Shown: positions 19,177-28,434 of the stretch, in pieces
Numbering within the stretch: position 1 is the stretch's first letter
How the letters are laid out: every line of letters begins with the position of its first letter
Assembly: GCA_030849805.1 (NCBI GenBank)
Contig: JASANZ010002222.1
Location: forward strand, 1-64,000
Direction: 5' to 3'
Source of the DNA: Sergeia podlipaevii
Taxonomy: Eukaryota > Euglenozoa > Kinetoplastea > Trypanosomatida > Trypanosomatidae
Length of the DNA stretch: 64,000 nucleotides
The notes under the pieces: model-generated
Told to the model about the DNA's origin: nothing
What the model saw: only the letters and a program-made list of their open reading frames with translations
Databases searched by the model: none
Translations under genes and position numbers: made by a program

Positions 19177-21444
19177 ATGCTAGAAGAGGACCGCGAGGCA
19201 ATACGCCTAATGAAGGCCGACTTTGAGGTCTTGGCTGAAGAAACTGATAGTGTCTTCAAGCATCACACCAGCTTTCAACGCCGCATGGATCACTACAATA
19301 CGGTGTACATGTGCGCGACACGCAATGCCTCAAAAGGGTCAGAGTACCCAGGCTATGACGCTGGAGAGCTGTTGTACATGGATTATCAAGAAATGCTCAC
19401 TCGACACTTGCTCAAGTTTCGCGACATTACCGCCGCATCGGATTTAGAGTTGTGCTTCAAGGTACTGGATATTTGGTTGCAGTATAAGGTGCTGATGAAG
19501 TGGAACATGCGCGCGTTTGGGTATCTGTCACGGTACTATATTGTGAATCACTGTAAGCCTTCATTAGAGCACGTGGCACTCAGTATTTTTCTTGAACAGG
19601 TATTTAAGAAGCATGCTGTAGTGATTAGTAGACTAGCTCGGCAATGGCTTACAAACGAACGGAATGGCGTGAGTGGCTTTGAGCAGCACATCACTCGGGC
19701 AATCGATCTTCTCTCGGCGATGAGCATTGATGGGACTCATTCATGGTACACGGAGGAGTTTGTGAAGCCCTATCTTGCGGCAACAAAGATTAACTATGAC
19801 GAAGTGGTTGAGGCGGTGAGCGAAAGGGCTGAGACGCCGCGTGAGATGCTCATCCAGTTGCATGCATGCATCACTGACGAGCAGAAGCGTTGCCAGACGT
19901 ACTTCAAAAGTGAGGATGAAAAGTTAATCATGGCGTGCATTGAGGCATCATTTGTAGATAGCGAGGCTTCACGGAGGCGGCTGTTGGGCGAGGAAGAAGG
20001 GTTTCGGATCGCCTTGCGGAATCGAGATGAAGAGGAACTCGTGCTGTGCTATCAGCTGTTTTCACGCAAAGATACAGGTATTGCATATATGGCAACACTG
20101 TTGAAGGAGGAAATCCACTACGAGGCGGAGGCTCTGTGCGCCGCCTACGCAGGGGAAGAGACGGCAGTGGACGTGCCTGGATACGTGGGGGAGATGATGA
20201 AGCTACAAGACGTGTTTCCGGGGTTGCTTTCGCGTTGCTTTCAGTTGCAGCTGATGCTTGCGAAAGCGGTGCGTGAAGGCGTTGAGGCAGCATATGCCGA
20301 AGGTGTGCGCGTAAAGAATAGAGTAAATGGACGCACGCGTACTGTTCTTTTTTGTGAATGGCTTTCACACTACTTAGACATTGTTCTGCAACGCGGGACC
20401 GCGGATAAGTCTGTTCTCGATGACATTGAAAAAATCGTCAGCACACTCACCTATGTGACGGAGCGAGACCGCTTTTTTGCCAACGCGCGGGATCGACTGG
20501 CGGAGCGGATCCTTCATTCAAGTAGATTTGATGAGTCGATGGAGCGACTCTTTATTCACCGCACGCGACAACGCTGTGGGCCTGCCAGCACGGCTGCATT
20601 TGAAGGTATGCTGCACGATCTTTCTGTGTCCAACGCATTCGGTGCGATGGATGTGCTGCGGGCCAGGGGCTGCATGCCTTCATTCTCCGTTTCTCTTCTC
20701 GTCACCAAAATGGGTATTTGGCCTCCCAGTCGTCTCGGTAATGACGTCACCATTCTAGTGCCGCACTTTCTTCAGACTGTGTTAGATAATCTTAGCGCAG
20801 CCTATCTGGTGGGCACTTCAGGGCGCCTTTTGACATGGTCACACGAAAGCGCTAGTAGTGAACTGTTGTGGCGTATCCCAGGTCAAGCAGGTGCGCGTAC
20901 ACTGAGCGTCTCTGGCTTCCAGGCACTCATCTTGCTAACATTCAATGCACATCGTGTGACTCGTGTCACTTTGCAAGAGCTCGAAGACAGATACAAGATT
21001 CCCATGAATGTGTTGCAGAGCGTCATCCCACCTTTGCTCAGAAGCAAGGTGCTTCAGGTACAAGCCGATGCAAACGATGATACTGCTGCTGCTGCTGCTG
21101 GCTCACTCAAGGCAGAGGATGCTTTGACCGTTGTGGACCAATTTCCTTCACGGAAACAGACGCTTCGTGTTGCCCCTACCCTCGTTCGTATCAGTGTTGC
21201 CAACAGCACGCAACTGGGACGGCAGGTGGAGGAGGATCGCAAGCCAGCCATTGATGCGTGCTTGGTACGTATCATGAAGAGCCGGCGTGTCATTGAACAT
21301 GCGGTGCTCATTGAAGAGTGCCAGAAGCAACTAGAGCAGTTATTTGTACCAGAAGTCAGACTGATTAAGCTGCGCATTGAGAATCTTCTGCGCAGAGAGT
21401 ATATTGAGCGAGATGGAAAGACTTCATATCGATACCTGGCATGA
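19177..21444 (+). CDS. Cullin-family protein, CRL scaffold
   Basis: 755 residues from ATG 19177, the usual cullin length. Cullins are rigid scaffolds of RING ubiquitin ligases: the N-terminus holds an adaptor, the C-terminus holds RBX1. The N-terminal part shows helical cullin repeats (FRDITAASDLELCFKVLD, YLSRYYIVNH). The cullin homology region is about 400-690, with a winged-helix-like stretch FNAHRVTRVTLQELEDRYKI. The C-terminal neddylation segment is clear: ACLVRIMKSRRVIEH, then KLRIENLLRREYIERD and the terminal YRYLA, with Lys701 as the expected NEDD8 acceptor. The N-terminus is rather diverged, so I do not assign a subfamily, although Cul1-like is likeliest. A UBE2C-like E2 lies near the end of the same gene array. 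Confidence 0.9.
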   Translation: MLEEDREAIRLMKADFEVLAEETDSVFKHHTSFQRRMDHYNTVYMCATRNASKGSEYPGYDAGELLYMDYQEMLTRHLLKFRDITAASDLELCFKVLDIWLQYKVLMKWNMRAFGYLSRYYIVNHCKPSLEHVALSIFLEQVFKKHAVVISRLARQWLTNERNGVSGFEQHITRAIDLLSAMSIDGTHSWYTEEFVKPYLAATKINYDEVVEAVSERAETPREMLIQLHACITDEQKRCQTYFKSEDEKLIMACIEASFVDSEASRRRLLGEEEGFRIALRNRDEEELVLCYQLFSRKDTGIAYMATLLKEEIHYEAEALCAAYAGEETAVDVPGYVGEMMKLQDVFPGLLSRCFQLQLMLAKAVREGVEAAYAEGVRVKNRVNGRTRTVLFCEWLSHYLDIVLQRGTADKSVLDDIEKIVSTLTYVTERDRFFANARDRLAERILHSSRFDESMERLFIHRTRQRCGPASTAAFEGMLHDLSVSNAFGAMDVLRARGCMPSFSVSLLVTKMGIWPPSRLGNDVTILVPHFLQTVLDNLSAAYLVGTSGRLLTWSHESASSELLWRIPGQAGARTLSVSGFQALILLTFNAHRVTRVTLQELEDRYKIPMNVLQSVIPPLLRSKVLQVQADANDDTAAAAAGSLKAEDALTVVDQFPSRKQTLRVAPTLVRISVANSTQLGRQVEEDRKPAIDACLVRIMKSRRVIEHAVLIEECQKQLEQLFVPEVRLIKLRIENLLRREYIERDGKTSYRYLA

Positions 21445-21974
21445 AAAAGTGAGAAGCGAAGAGTTAGCCACTTTGTGTGTGTTCTTCAAGCCTCGCACCG
21501 GCTGCTTTTATATTGCCTTTATGTGGCGTATTTATGAACACCCTCTCCAGACTGCAAATGTTTATATCCAGACATATCGTGGTAGTGAGAGCACTGCCAA
21601 ATGGGGGCCGCTTTGTATTGGTTTTGTTGCTGAGTTGCTGAGGAAATGAATAGCACTTGCATGCATGCAATGTACTACACAGAGTACACTGTTCATTTTT
21701 CTGTCTTCTATTTTTTTTATTTTATTTTTTGCTGTCATTGCACACCTTTTGTTTTGAATGATGTCTTTTTGTCTTGTCGTTTGTTTGTATGCAAACTAGC
21801 GGCCTTTTCTTTTCTTCTCAACTTCATTTTTTTTTCTATGATCTGAACTCGTCTGGTGTTTTCATTCGTTTTGTTTGTTGTTTATTCTTTACGTCTCTCG
21901 TTCCCCTCTCTCTCTCTCCCTCTGCTTTGTGTCCTATAGATGATAAGCGCATCAATACAGTTACTGCACAAACC
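21445..21974. other. Intergenic
   Basis: No gene. A long T/C-rich stretch (21700-21930), including (TC)n at 21906-21920, precedes the XPD start and fits its splice-acceptor region. Confidence 0.6.
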
Positions 21975-24491
21975 ATGAAATTTTATGTTGAAGAAGTGCT
22001 TGTTGTGTTTCCCTATGCATACATCTACCCAGAGCAGCTCGAATACATTACCGAGTTGAAGCGCGGTCTTGACCGCGGCGGCCACATGGTACTGGAAATG
22101 CCTTCGGGCACTGGAAAGACAATTTCTCTTTTGTCTATTTTAGTTGCGTATTTGCATCACCACGCGAGCGAGAAGCGAAAGGTGGTGTACTGCACGCGTA
22201 CGGTCGAAGAGATGGTCAAGACAATGGGTGAACTTCGAAAGTTGCTGCGGCACTGGGACACTGAAGCCGGCGACCCCTTGGCATTGCGAGGTATCTGCCT
22301 TACAGCGAAAAAAAACTTGTGCATTGAGCCCCGCGTGGCGTCTCTGGTGCATCCCGAGGAGGTAGACGCCGGCTGCCGTGCCCTCACTGCTCCATGGCAG
22401 CAGAGCGATCGATGTGTCTTATACGATATGTTAGAGCAATCACCAATTGATCTGCCTCCAGGAGTTTACGCGCCAGAAGACCTCAAACGGTTTGGAGAGG
22501 AGCATAATTTGTGCCCGTACTACCTCGCACGCCGTGCGCTACACGTGGCAGACATTATAGTGCATTCATATCTCTATATGGTGGATCCCATCGTATCTGA
22601 GGCTACGAAGCAGTTTCTAAGTGAAAACACAATTGTGGTGATGGATGAAGGCCATAACGTGGATGACGTGTGCATCGAGGCCATGTCCCTCATCTACACA
22701 AAGAAGGACTCCTTTGACGCCAAGGAAAACATTAAGGACTTGAGTAAGGAGCTGGATCACATCAAGGCTACAAACCGCCAGCAGCTGCAGGACGAGTACA
22801 ACCGCCTCGTAAATGGTCTTGCGATGTCGGAGATGGCTTCAAACAGCGGTGGTGGTAGTGGGGCTCGTACCCGCCCCCAACATTCTGCCACAGACGTCGC
22901 CAGGAACAACACGACCCTGGCGGTGGCGGTACAAGCGCCGCAGTTGTCCTCTGAGGTGGCTGAGGAGGCTCTCCCAGGCACGCTGCGGGTGGCAAGCAAC
23001 TTTCTCTCGTTCATGCAGCGTCTCATTGACTTTACGCATCGTGTTGTCACCCGTATCACCCGCACGTATGTGGCGGATCCACTGACGTTTCTCACAAAGG
23101 TGCGCGAGGAGTGCGCGCTGGAGGTGAACCACTTTCGTTATCTCTCCGAGCGCCTCAAGGTGCTCCTCACCACGCTGCAGATTACAAACACCGGGAAGTA
23201 TCGTCCTATCTCTCTCGTTGCGCAGATGTACACGCTACTTTCGACGTACTACACAGACGATAAGTATGAGAAGCCGGGTTTTGTGGTGGTGTGCGAGGCC
23301 CATGACCCAACGAGGCCACAGGTACCAGACCCGGTCATTCGAACTGTCTGCGTGGATGCGTCTCTTGCTTTGCGTGATGTGTTTGCACGCTATCGCAGCG
23401 TCATTCTCACCTCCGGTACTCTGTCCCCACTTGACATTTACCCCAAGATTCTTGGCTTTTCGCCAGTGGTGTCGCGGTCTTTTCAAATGACGCTGAGTCG
23501 CAAGTGCATTGCGCCAGTTATCGTGACCCGGAGCTCAGAGAGCGTGAGCATAACAGCAGAGGAGGTGACGAGTAGTTTCAAGGTGCGGAAGGACCCTGAG
23601 GCTCAAGCGCTGGTCTCGGCGGCGTATGAGAGCCTTTTGCTGGAGCTTGCGCGGACGGTGCCTGATGGTATTGTGTGTTTTTTTACGGGATATCAATATA
23701 TGGGCGAGGTGCTCCTAGGCTGGCACAGCAGCGGCTTTCTGCAGGAGCTGGCGCAGCACAAACTTATCTTCGTAGAGACACAGGGTGTTGAGGAGACGTC
23801 TATTGCGCTTGCTAACTACAGGCGTGCTTGCGATATGGGCCGCGGTGCTATCTTCATGTCCATTGCTCGTGGCAAGATCGCAGAAGGTATCGACTTTGAT
23901 CGTCACTATGGGCGTGCGGTGGTGATGTTTGGTGTGCCCTTTTTGCCTCCTATCGACGAACCCTTGCGACAGCGAATGCACTGGATGGAGGTGTGCCTTG
24001 GCATCTCTGAGAGCGAGTTTCGTAATTTTGATGCCATGCGGCAGGCCTCACAGTGCATTGGCCGTGTGCTACGTAACAAGACTGACTTTGGTATGATGCT
24101 TCTTGTTGACCGGCGCTTTGCACTAAATGACAAGCGTCGCAAAATTCCCAACTGGATCCAGCAGTGCCTAAAGGACAATACCAATCTGAGTGTGGATGCC
24201 GCCATCGCGGTGGCGCGAAGCTTCTTCAAGGAGATGGCACAGCCATGGGAGCATGAGCGGGACCTCGGCACAACTCTGCTCTCTCTCCAGACACTGGAGA
24301 AGATGGGCCAATTGCAGCCGTCAGCTCCGCGCTACTCGTCTGACCCACTGGCGTCTGTAGCGACGGCGCAGTTGCCAGACAGTGGCGCGGGCTGTGGGGA
24401 CGATGGAGAGAGGATTGCCGCCACCCGCGAGCCCAACACCAACGCTGCGGTTGGGCGACGTAAACGCGAGAGAGAGAGGGACTACGATTGA
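21975..24491 (+). CDS. XPD: XPD/Rad3 DNA helicase, TFIIH subunit
   Basis: 838 residues from ATG 21975. XPD is a 5'-to-3' Fe-S helicase of TFIIH, needed for nucleotide excision repair and structural in transcription initiation. Walker A is EMPSGTGKT (41-49). The four iron-sulfur cysteines are all present at about C116 (KNLCIEP), C134 (DAGCRAL), C147 (DRCVLY) and C180 (NLCPYY). Motif II reads VVMDEGHNVDD (224-227) where the family has DEAH. Motifs V and VI are IARGKIAEGIDFD and QCIGRVLRNKTDFG. A Gly/Ser/Thr-rich insert (near residues 290-340) enlarges the Arch domain, and the C-terminus has a low-complexity tail. The frame is open further upstream, but that part is T-rich leader. Confidence 0.95.
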   Translation: MKFYVEEVLVVFPYAYIYPEQLEYITELKRGLDRGGHMVLEMPSGTGKTISLLSILVAYLHHHASEKRKVVYCTRTVEEMVKTMGELRKLLRHWDTEAGDPLALRGICLTAKKNLCIEPRVASLVHPEEVDAGCRALTAPWQQSDRCVLYDMLEQSPIDLPPGVYAPEDLKRFGEEHNLCPYYLARRALHVADIIVHSYLYMVDPIVSEATKQFLSENTIVVMDEGHNVDDVCIEAMSLIYTKKDSFDAKENIKDLSKELDHIKATNRQQLQDEYNRLVNGLAMSEMASNSGGGSGARTRPQHSATDVARNNTTLAVAVQAPQLSSEVAEEALPGTLRVASNFLSFMQRLIDFTHRVVTRITRTYVADPLTFLTKVREECALEVNHFRYLSERLKVLLTTLQITNTGKYRPISLVAQMYTLLSTYYTDDKYEKPGFVVVCEAHDPTRPQVPDPVIRTVCVDASLALRDVFARYRSVILTSGTLSPLDIYPKILGFSPVVSRSFQMTLSRKCIAPVIVTRSSESVSITAEEVTSSFKVRKDPEAQALVSAAYESLLLELARTVPDGIVCFFTGYQYMGEVLLGWHSSGFLQELAQHKLIFVETQGVEETSIALANYRRACDMGRGAIFMSIARGKIAEGIDFDRHYGRAVVMFGVPFLPPIDEPLRQRMHWMEVCLGISESEFRNFDAMRQASQCIGRVLRNKTDFGMMLLVDRRFALNDKRRKIPNWIQQCLKDNTNLSVDAAIAVARSFFKEMAQPWEHERDLGTTLLSLQTLEKMGQLQPSAPRYSSDPLASVATAQLPDSGAGCGDDGERIAATREPNTNAAVGRRKRERERDYD

Positions 24492-24939
24492 GCAAGTTTT
24501 AAAGGCGGGAAAAAAAGAATGGAGTATATCGTGCGCACGTAAACCTTTTTTTTTTCTTGCTTTTGTCATGACGTAGGGATTTTTGCTATAGCGCATGTGA
24601 GCGTGATTTTTTTTTTTCTTAATGAAGCCTTTCGTTGCCCAGTATCCAAACAAATGGGAAGACACTTTGCGTGCCCCTCCCCCTGCACTTTCCTTTTTTT
24701 TTTTGCTTAAGGCAGCATGAGGAGAAGAAGAAGGGGAGAGAAAGAAAAGACGAGGGAAGTGGATGTAGGAACTGGTTTGATGTAGTGATGGCCAACGCAG
24801 AGTCTCTCTTTTTCTTTCTTTCTCTTCCCTTTTTAATTTTCTTTTTTTTCCTTCATGGTAGCTTCAAGAAGAAGAAGAAAAGTGAAAGCGCGCCTCTCTT
24901 TCTTTGTGTGTTTTATTACTCACAAAGAGAAGCGGGGGC
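24492..24939. other. Intergenic
   Basis: No gene. T-rich stretches at 24545-24560, 24607-24620 and 24800-24860 precede the DHHC gene. Confidence 0.55.
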
Positions 24940-25818
24940 ATGGACTGGGAAGCTATTCTCTTTTCATGGGGTGCGGTGTATGTCGCCATGTTTCTACCGG
25001 CCATATTGATGCTCGCCAACTTTGTATTTGGTAATTGCTTTATTGGTGAGGCACTAGGACGTGCACAACACACCACCACGTCACTTCACACTCAATATAG
25101 ACTCGTGGGCCGAGCCTGCGTCGCTCTCACCACTGCGTCCTTTGGTTGGCAATACTACGCATACATGTTTTGTGGTAGACTGCAAGATGGAAGCCGACGT
25201 TCTGCAGCAGCGTGCAATCCCGTACAGTTGATGTGGGATGTAGTCGATGCTTTGCCAAACTCGCTGGGGTCGCTGGGGCTGCGCACGTACGTGCTGGACT
25301 GCACGTGGGACGAGGTAGTTTACCAGAGTCTGCTGAGCGGATTCGTCTGCACCTACTTTGCCTGTGTGTTGAGTGTGCCACAGGTGGAGGGTAAAGGTAG
25401 CGGTGGAGCAGGTACGGAGCTAATTGTTTTTTGTCGAAGGTGTGGCGCAAATGTTGCCTCAATGGATCATCATTGTTATCTTATCTGCAACTGCGTCAGC
25501 ACCCGCACTCGACCACTGTTTCTTACATGTCTTGCTTTTGGTGTCGCGAATTTGAGCTTTTTGTTGTGGCGCTGCGGGATGTGGGCGTTGTTAGTAGCAG
25601 GTCCTGCGGAGCACATTGGGCTCGTGATGACGGTAGTGTTTGATTTGTTTCTTGCGTTGCTCTTAACGTTTCATGTCGTGCTGATGGTGCGTGGCTTGAC
25701 GACTCGTCAGTTCTTGTGGGAGACGCGAGGAAAGGGACTTTTGCGCGGCTTGTATGGGGTGATGACTGGAAAGACCATGGAAGAGATGAGATGCTCACCC
25801 AAGAGCCTTGTAACATAG
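24940..25818 (+). CDS. DHHC-family membrane protein, divergent palmitoyltransferase
   Basis: 292 residues from ATG 24940. DHHC proteins S-acylate cysteines of membrane-associated proteins. The DHHC tetrad is present at 176-179 (ASMDHHCYLICNCVS). Transmembrane segments are visible at about 5-30 (GAVYVAMFLPAILMLANFVF), 58-78, 128-147, 193-212 and 215-255, so the count is four or five. The Cys-rich domain is unusually short: only CRRCG precedes DHHC by a few residues, and the HC-x2-C-x2-C block found in most family members is missing. The usual DHHCPW is DHHCYL. It may be catalytically altered, yet the catalytic Cys179 is kept. The gene is flanked by XPD and NLE1 with no functional link. Confidence 0.75.
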   Translation: MDWEAILFSWGAVYVAMFLPAILMLANFVFGNCFIGEALGRAQHTTTSLHTQYRLVGRACVALTTASFGWQYYAYMFCGRLQDGSRRSAAACNPVQLMWDVVDALPNSLGSLGLRTYVLDCTWDEVVYQSLLSGFVCTYFACVLSVPQVEGKGSGGAGTELIVFCRRCGANVASMDHHCYLICNCVSTRTRPLFLTCLAFGVANLSFLLWRCGMWALLVAGPAEHIGLVMTVVFDLFLALLLTFHVVLMVRGLTTRQFLWETRGKGLLRGLYGVMTGKTMEEMRCSPKSLVT

Positions 25819-26196
25819 CTGGATTGTTTTGTGTGCGTGTGAGTTAACATTCACTTTTTTATGTTTACAAGTCAGTGCACCTTTTATTTATTTTTGAAAA
25901 CATTGCATTGCGAAGTAGTCACTTCATCGTTGAATGGCCATTTCTTTCCTTAACTCGGTTTATATATTTCTGTTAATTATTGTTCTCACTGTTTCTATTT
26001 TTGTTGCTGTTGCTTCCTGCTTTTTTTTTTTTTTCCATTCCTCCCCCCCCCCCCCTCTGCTATATGTGAAGAGCTGTGCATTATCTGTGGCTTAGCAGAA
26101 GCATTTCCAAGAGATCCCGACAGGAAAGGAGAGAACGCGATACTTTTCCCTTTTTCGCAAAGGTGGAACAACAATAAACTATACATTAAAGCGCCA
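25819..26196. other. Intergenic with 13-base C run
   Basis: No gene. A T-rich tract (26020-26035) and a run of 13 C at 26043-26055 form the pyrimidine tract of the NLE1 gene. Confidence 0.6.
26043..26055. repeat. 13-base C homopolymer
   Basis: Thirteen consecutive C, within the pyrimidine tract before NLE1; a run this long is unusual among the mostly T-rich tracts here. Confidence 0.9.
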
Positions 26197-27765
26197 ATGC
26201 CAATACGAAAGAAACAGCGTCGCGAGGTAGTCCGGGAGGATGAACTTGTTAGCGATGAGGAGTTGGATGATCAGAAGGTGATGGTGCGCCTGGTTGATGA
26301 GCAAGGCAAACCTACAGGCACACAGATATTACTGCCCGTTTCGGCGACTCCAAATCAATTGGATGAACTCCTCACTGCACTTTTTGAGGATCAAGAAGAC
26401 AAGGACATCCCATATGCCTTCTTCATCGATGGAGAGCAGGTAAGTGAGAGCGTTCGCGCCAACCTTTTCAAACGACAAAAGGACGAGTTTATTGAGAAGA
26501 TGTTGAAGGAGGGTCGCCGCGTGAGGCCGCAGGACGTAGAAAAGCTGGAGTTTGAGGCTCCTGAAGAGACGGTTGTTGAGATCGTTTACAAGCCGCAGGC
26601 TGTCTTTCGTGTGCGTCCCGTTACCCGCTGTGCTGGTACGCTCGATGGCCATAGTGAGGCAGTATTGGTGGTATCTTTTTCCCCAGATAGCCAAGTGCTC
26701 GCAACGGGAGGTGGTGACAAGGTGGTGCGAGTGTGGGACATGAACACGCTCACCCCTGTGGAGGAGCTTTCCATGCACAAGAGCTGGGTACAGGTACTGT
26801 CGTGGGCACCCGACGGCTCGCACTTGGTGAGCGGGAGCAAGGACGGCGAGCTGGTGATGTGGTCTCACGATGGGGAGTACGGCAAGTTTCGTGGGAAGCG
26901 ACAGAAGGCGCACTCCAACTACGTATCACACGTGTCATGGGAGCCTATGCACAAGAACCTCAAATGCGAGCGTTTTGTGTCGGCAAGCAAGGATGCCTCT
27001 CTCAAGGTATGGAGTGTGACGACAGGTGCGATGCTATTCTCTCTCTCAGGGCACCAGTCTTGTGTGACGTGCGTCAAGTGGGGTGGCGAGGAGCGCATTT
27101 ACTCATCTTCACAAGATAGAACGATCATTGTGTGGGATGCGCAAACGGGAGCTCCGCGCTGCGCACTAAAGGGGCACGCACACTGGGTGAACTTTCTCGC
27201 GCTTAGCACCGACCTCGTCATACGCACCGGTGCTTTTGACCACGAGGAGCGCAAGTTTGCCAACCGCGAGGAAATGCATGAACACGCTAAGAGGCGGTAT
27301 GATGCTGTAGTGGAGCGCTTTGGTGGCTCAGAGCGACTCGTGAGCTGCTCTGATGATAACACAATGTTTTTGTGGAACCCGCAAAAGACGGTGACGGCGA
27401 TTGGGCGTATGACTGGTCATCAGGGTGTGGTGTTTCACATCCAGTTCAGCCCAGATGGGTCGATGATTGCCTCTTGCTCAGCGGATAAAAGTGTGAAGTT
27501 GTGGAATGCACTGGACGGTACGTTCATCACGACATTCCGTGGCCATGTAGCAGCTGTGTACCACGTTAGCTGGAGCCTTGACTCGCGCATGCTCGTTTCC
27601 GGAAGTAAGGACACGACCCTGAAGTTGTGGTCGGTGGCGAAGCGTGAGCTGGTGGAGGATATGTCAGGTCATAGTGATGAGATATTTGCCACTGATTGGA
27701 GCCCGGATGGACAGAAGGTGGCGACTGGGTCGAAGGACAAGCGGGTTCGCATCTGGGTTCATTAA
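26197..27765 (+). CDS. NLE1: Notchless homolog, WD40 ribosome-assembly factor
   Basis: 522 residues from ATG 26197. NLE1/Rsa4 binds pre-60S particles and is pulled by the AAA ATPase Midasin/Rea1 to release assembly factors. The N-terminal NLE domain lies at about 28-105 (KVMVRLVDEQGKPTG, LLPVSATPNQLDELL), containing the ubiquitin-like fold with the acidic residue that contacts Midasin. It is followed by the motif VVEIVYKPQAVFRVRPVTRC. Eight WD40 repeats fill residues 145-522, starting GTLDGHSEAVLVVSFSPDSQ and ending DKRVRIWVH. Length matches the family. Complete and in frame. Confidence 0.95.
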   Translation: MPIRKKQRREVVREDELVSDEELDDQKVMVRLVDEQGKPTGTQILLPVSATPNQLDELLTALFEDQEDKDIPYAFFIDGEQVSESVRANLFKRQKDEFIEKMLKEGRRVRPQDVEKLEFEAPEETVVEIVYKPQAVFRVRPVTRCAGTLDGHSEAVLVVSFSPDSQVLATGGGDKVVRVWDMNTLTPVEELSMHKSWVQVLSWAPDGSHLVSGSKDGELVMWSHDGEYGKFRGKRQKAHSNYVSHVSWEPMHKNLKCERFVSASKDASLKVWSVTTGAMLFSLSGHQSCVTCVKWGGEERIYSSSQDRTIIVWDAQTGAPRCALKGHAHWVNFLALSTDLVIRTGAFDHEERKFANREEMHEHAKRRYDAVVERFGGSERLVSCSDDNTMFLWNPQKTVTAIGRMTGHQGVVFHIQFSPDGSMIASCSADKSVKLWNALDGTFITTFRGHVAAVYHVSWSLDSRMLVSGSKDTTLKLWSVAKRELVEDMSGHSDEIFATDWSPDGQKVATGSKDKRVRIWVH

Positions 27766-28434
27766 GCAACAGAATTGCTATGTGTGTGTGTGTGTGCGCG
27801 CGCAGAGATGACACAGCGGCGATATTCTCTCTTGGTTTTCAGCTAACAACAACAACAAAAAAAAAGGCCATCGCGTATGCATTGTCCACTCCACCTACTG
27901 TTTTCTTTTTGTTTTTGTTGTTATTGTTTCTTGCTTCTGCGGGATGCGGAGGTTACAATTTTTATTTTGTGTTAAGAAAACAAGCACGTTTAAGGTTGCC
28001 TTCTCGATTAACAACAAGAACAATGAATAAGTAAAAAAAGATTAATGCTGTGGTTATAACTACTCTTTCAGATAAGCATAACAAATCAATATATTTTAAT
28101 TTTTTTTATAACTTCTCTGCACGCTGCATTACCCTGACCATATCTGTTACATATTGCTTAGATGGCGGGTACCCTCTATCATTAGTTTATGTATCCTGCC
28201 TACTTTTTTCACACCATGTTGTTTTTTTTTCTCCTTCTTTTCTCCACCATCTTTTTAAAATGTCAATACGATGATGTTTGCTTGTCATTAGGAATAGTTT
28301 CCATCGTTTTTTCTTTTAAGAAATCTGCGCATATATATACATCTTTGCGTAGCTCAACTACTTTTCCTTCCCTTCACAATTTGTCACTTACTCACTCTAC
28401 AATTGTGACTTGTACAGAGAACAAGTCGGTTGTC
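27766..28434. other. Intergenic
   Basis: No gene. (TG)n at 27781-27795; a T/C-rich tract at 28355-28410 ends with CAG near 28417, a good candidate acceptor 18 bases before the desaturase ATG. Confidence 0.6.
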
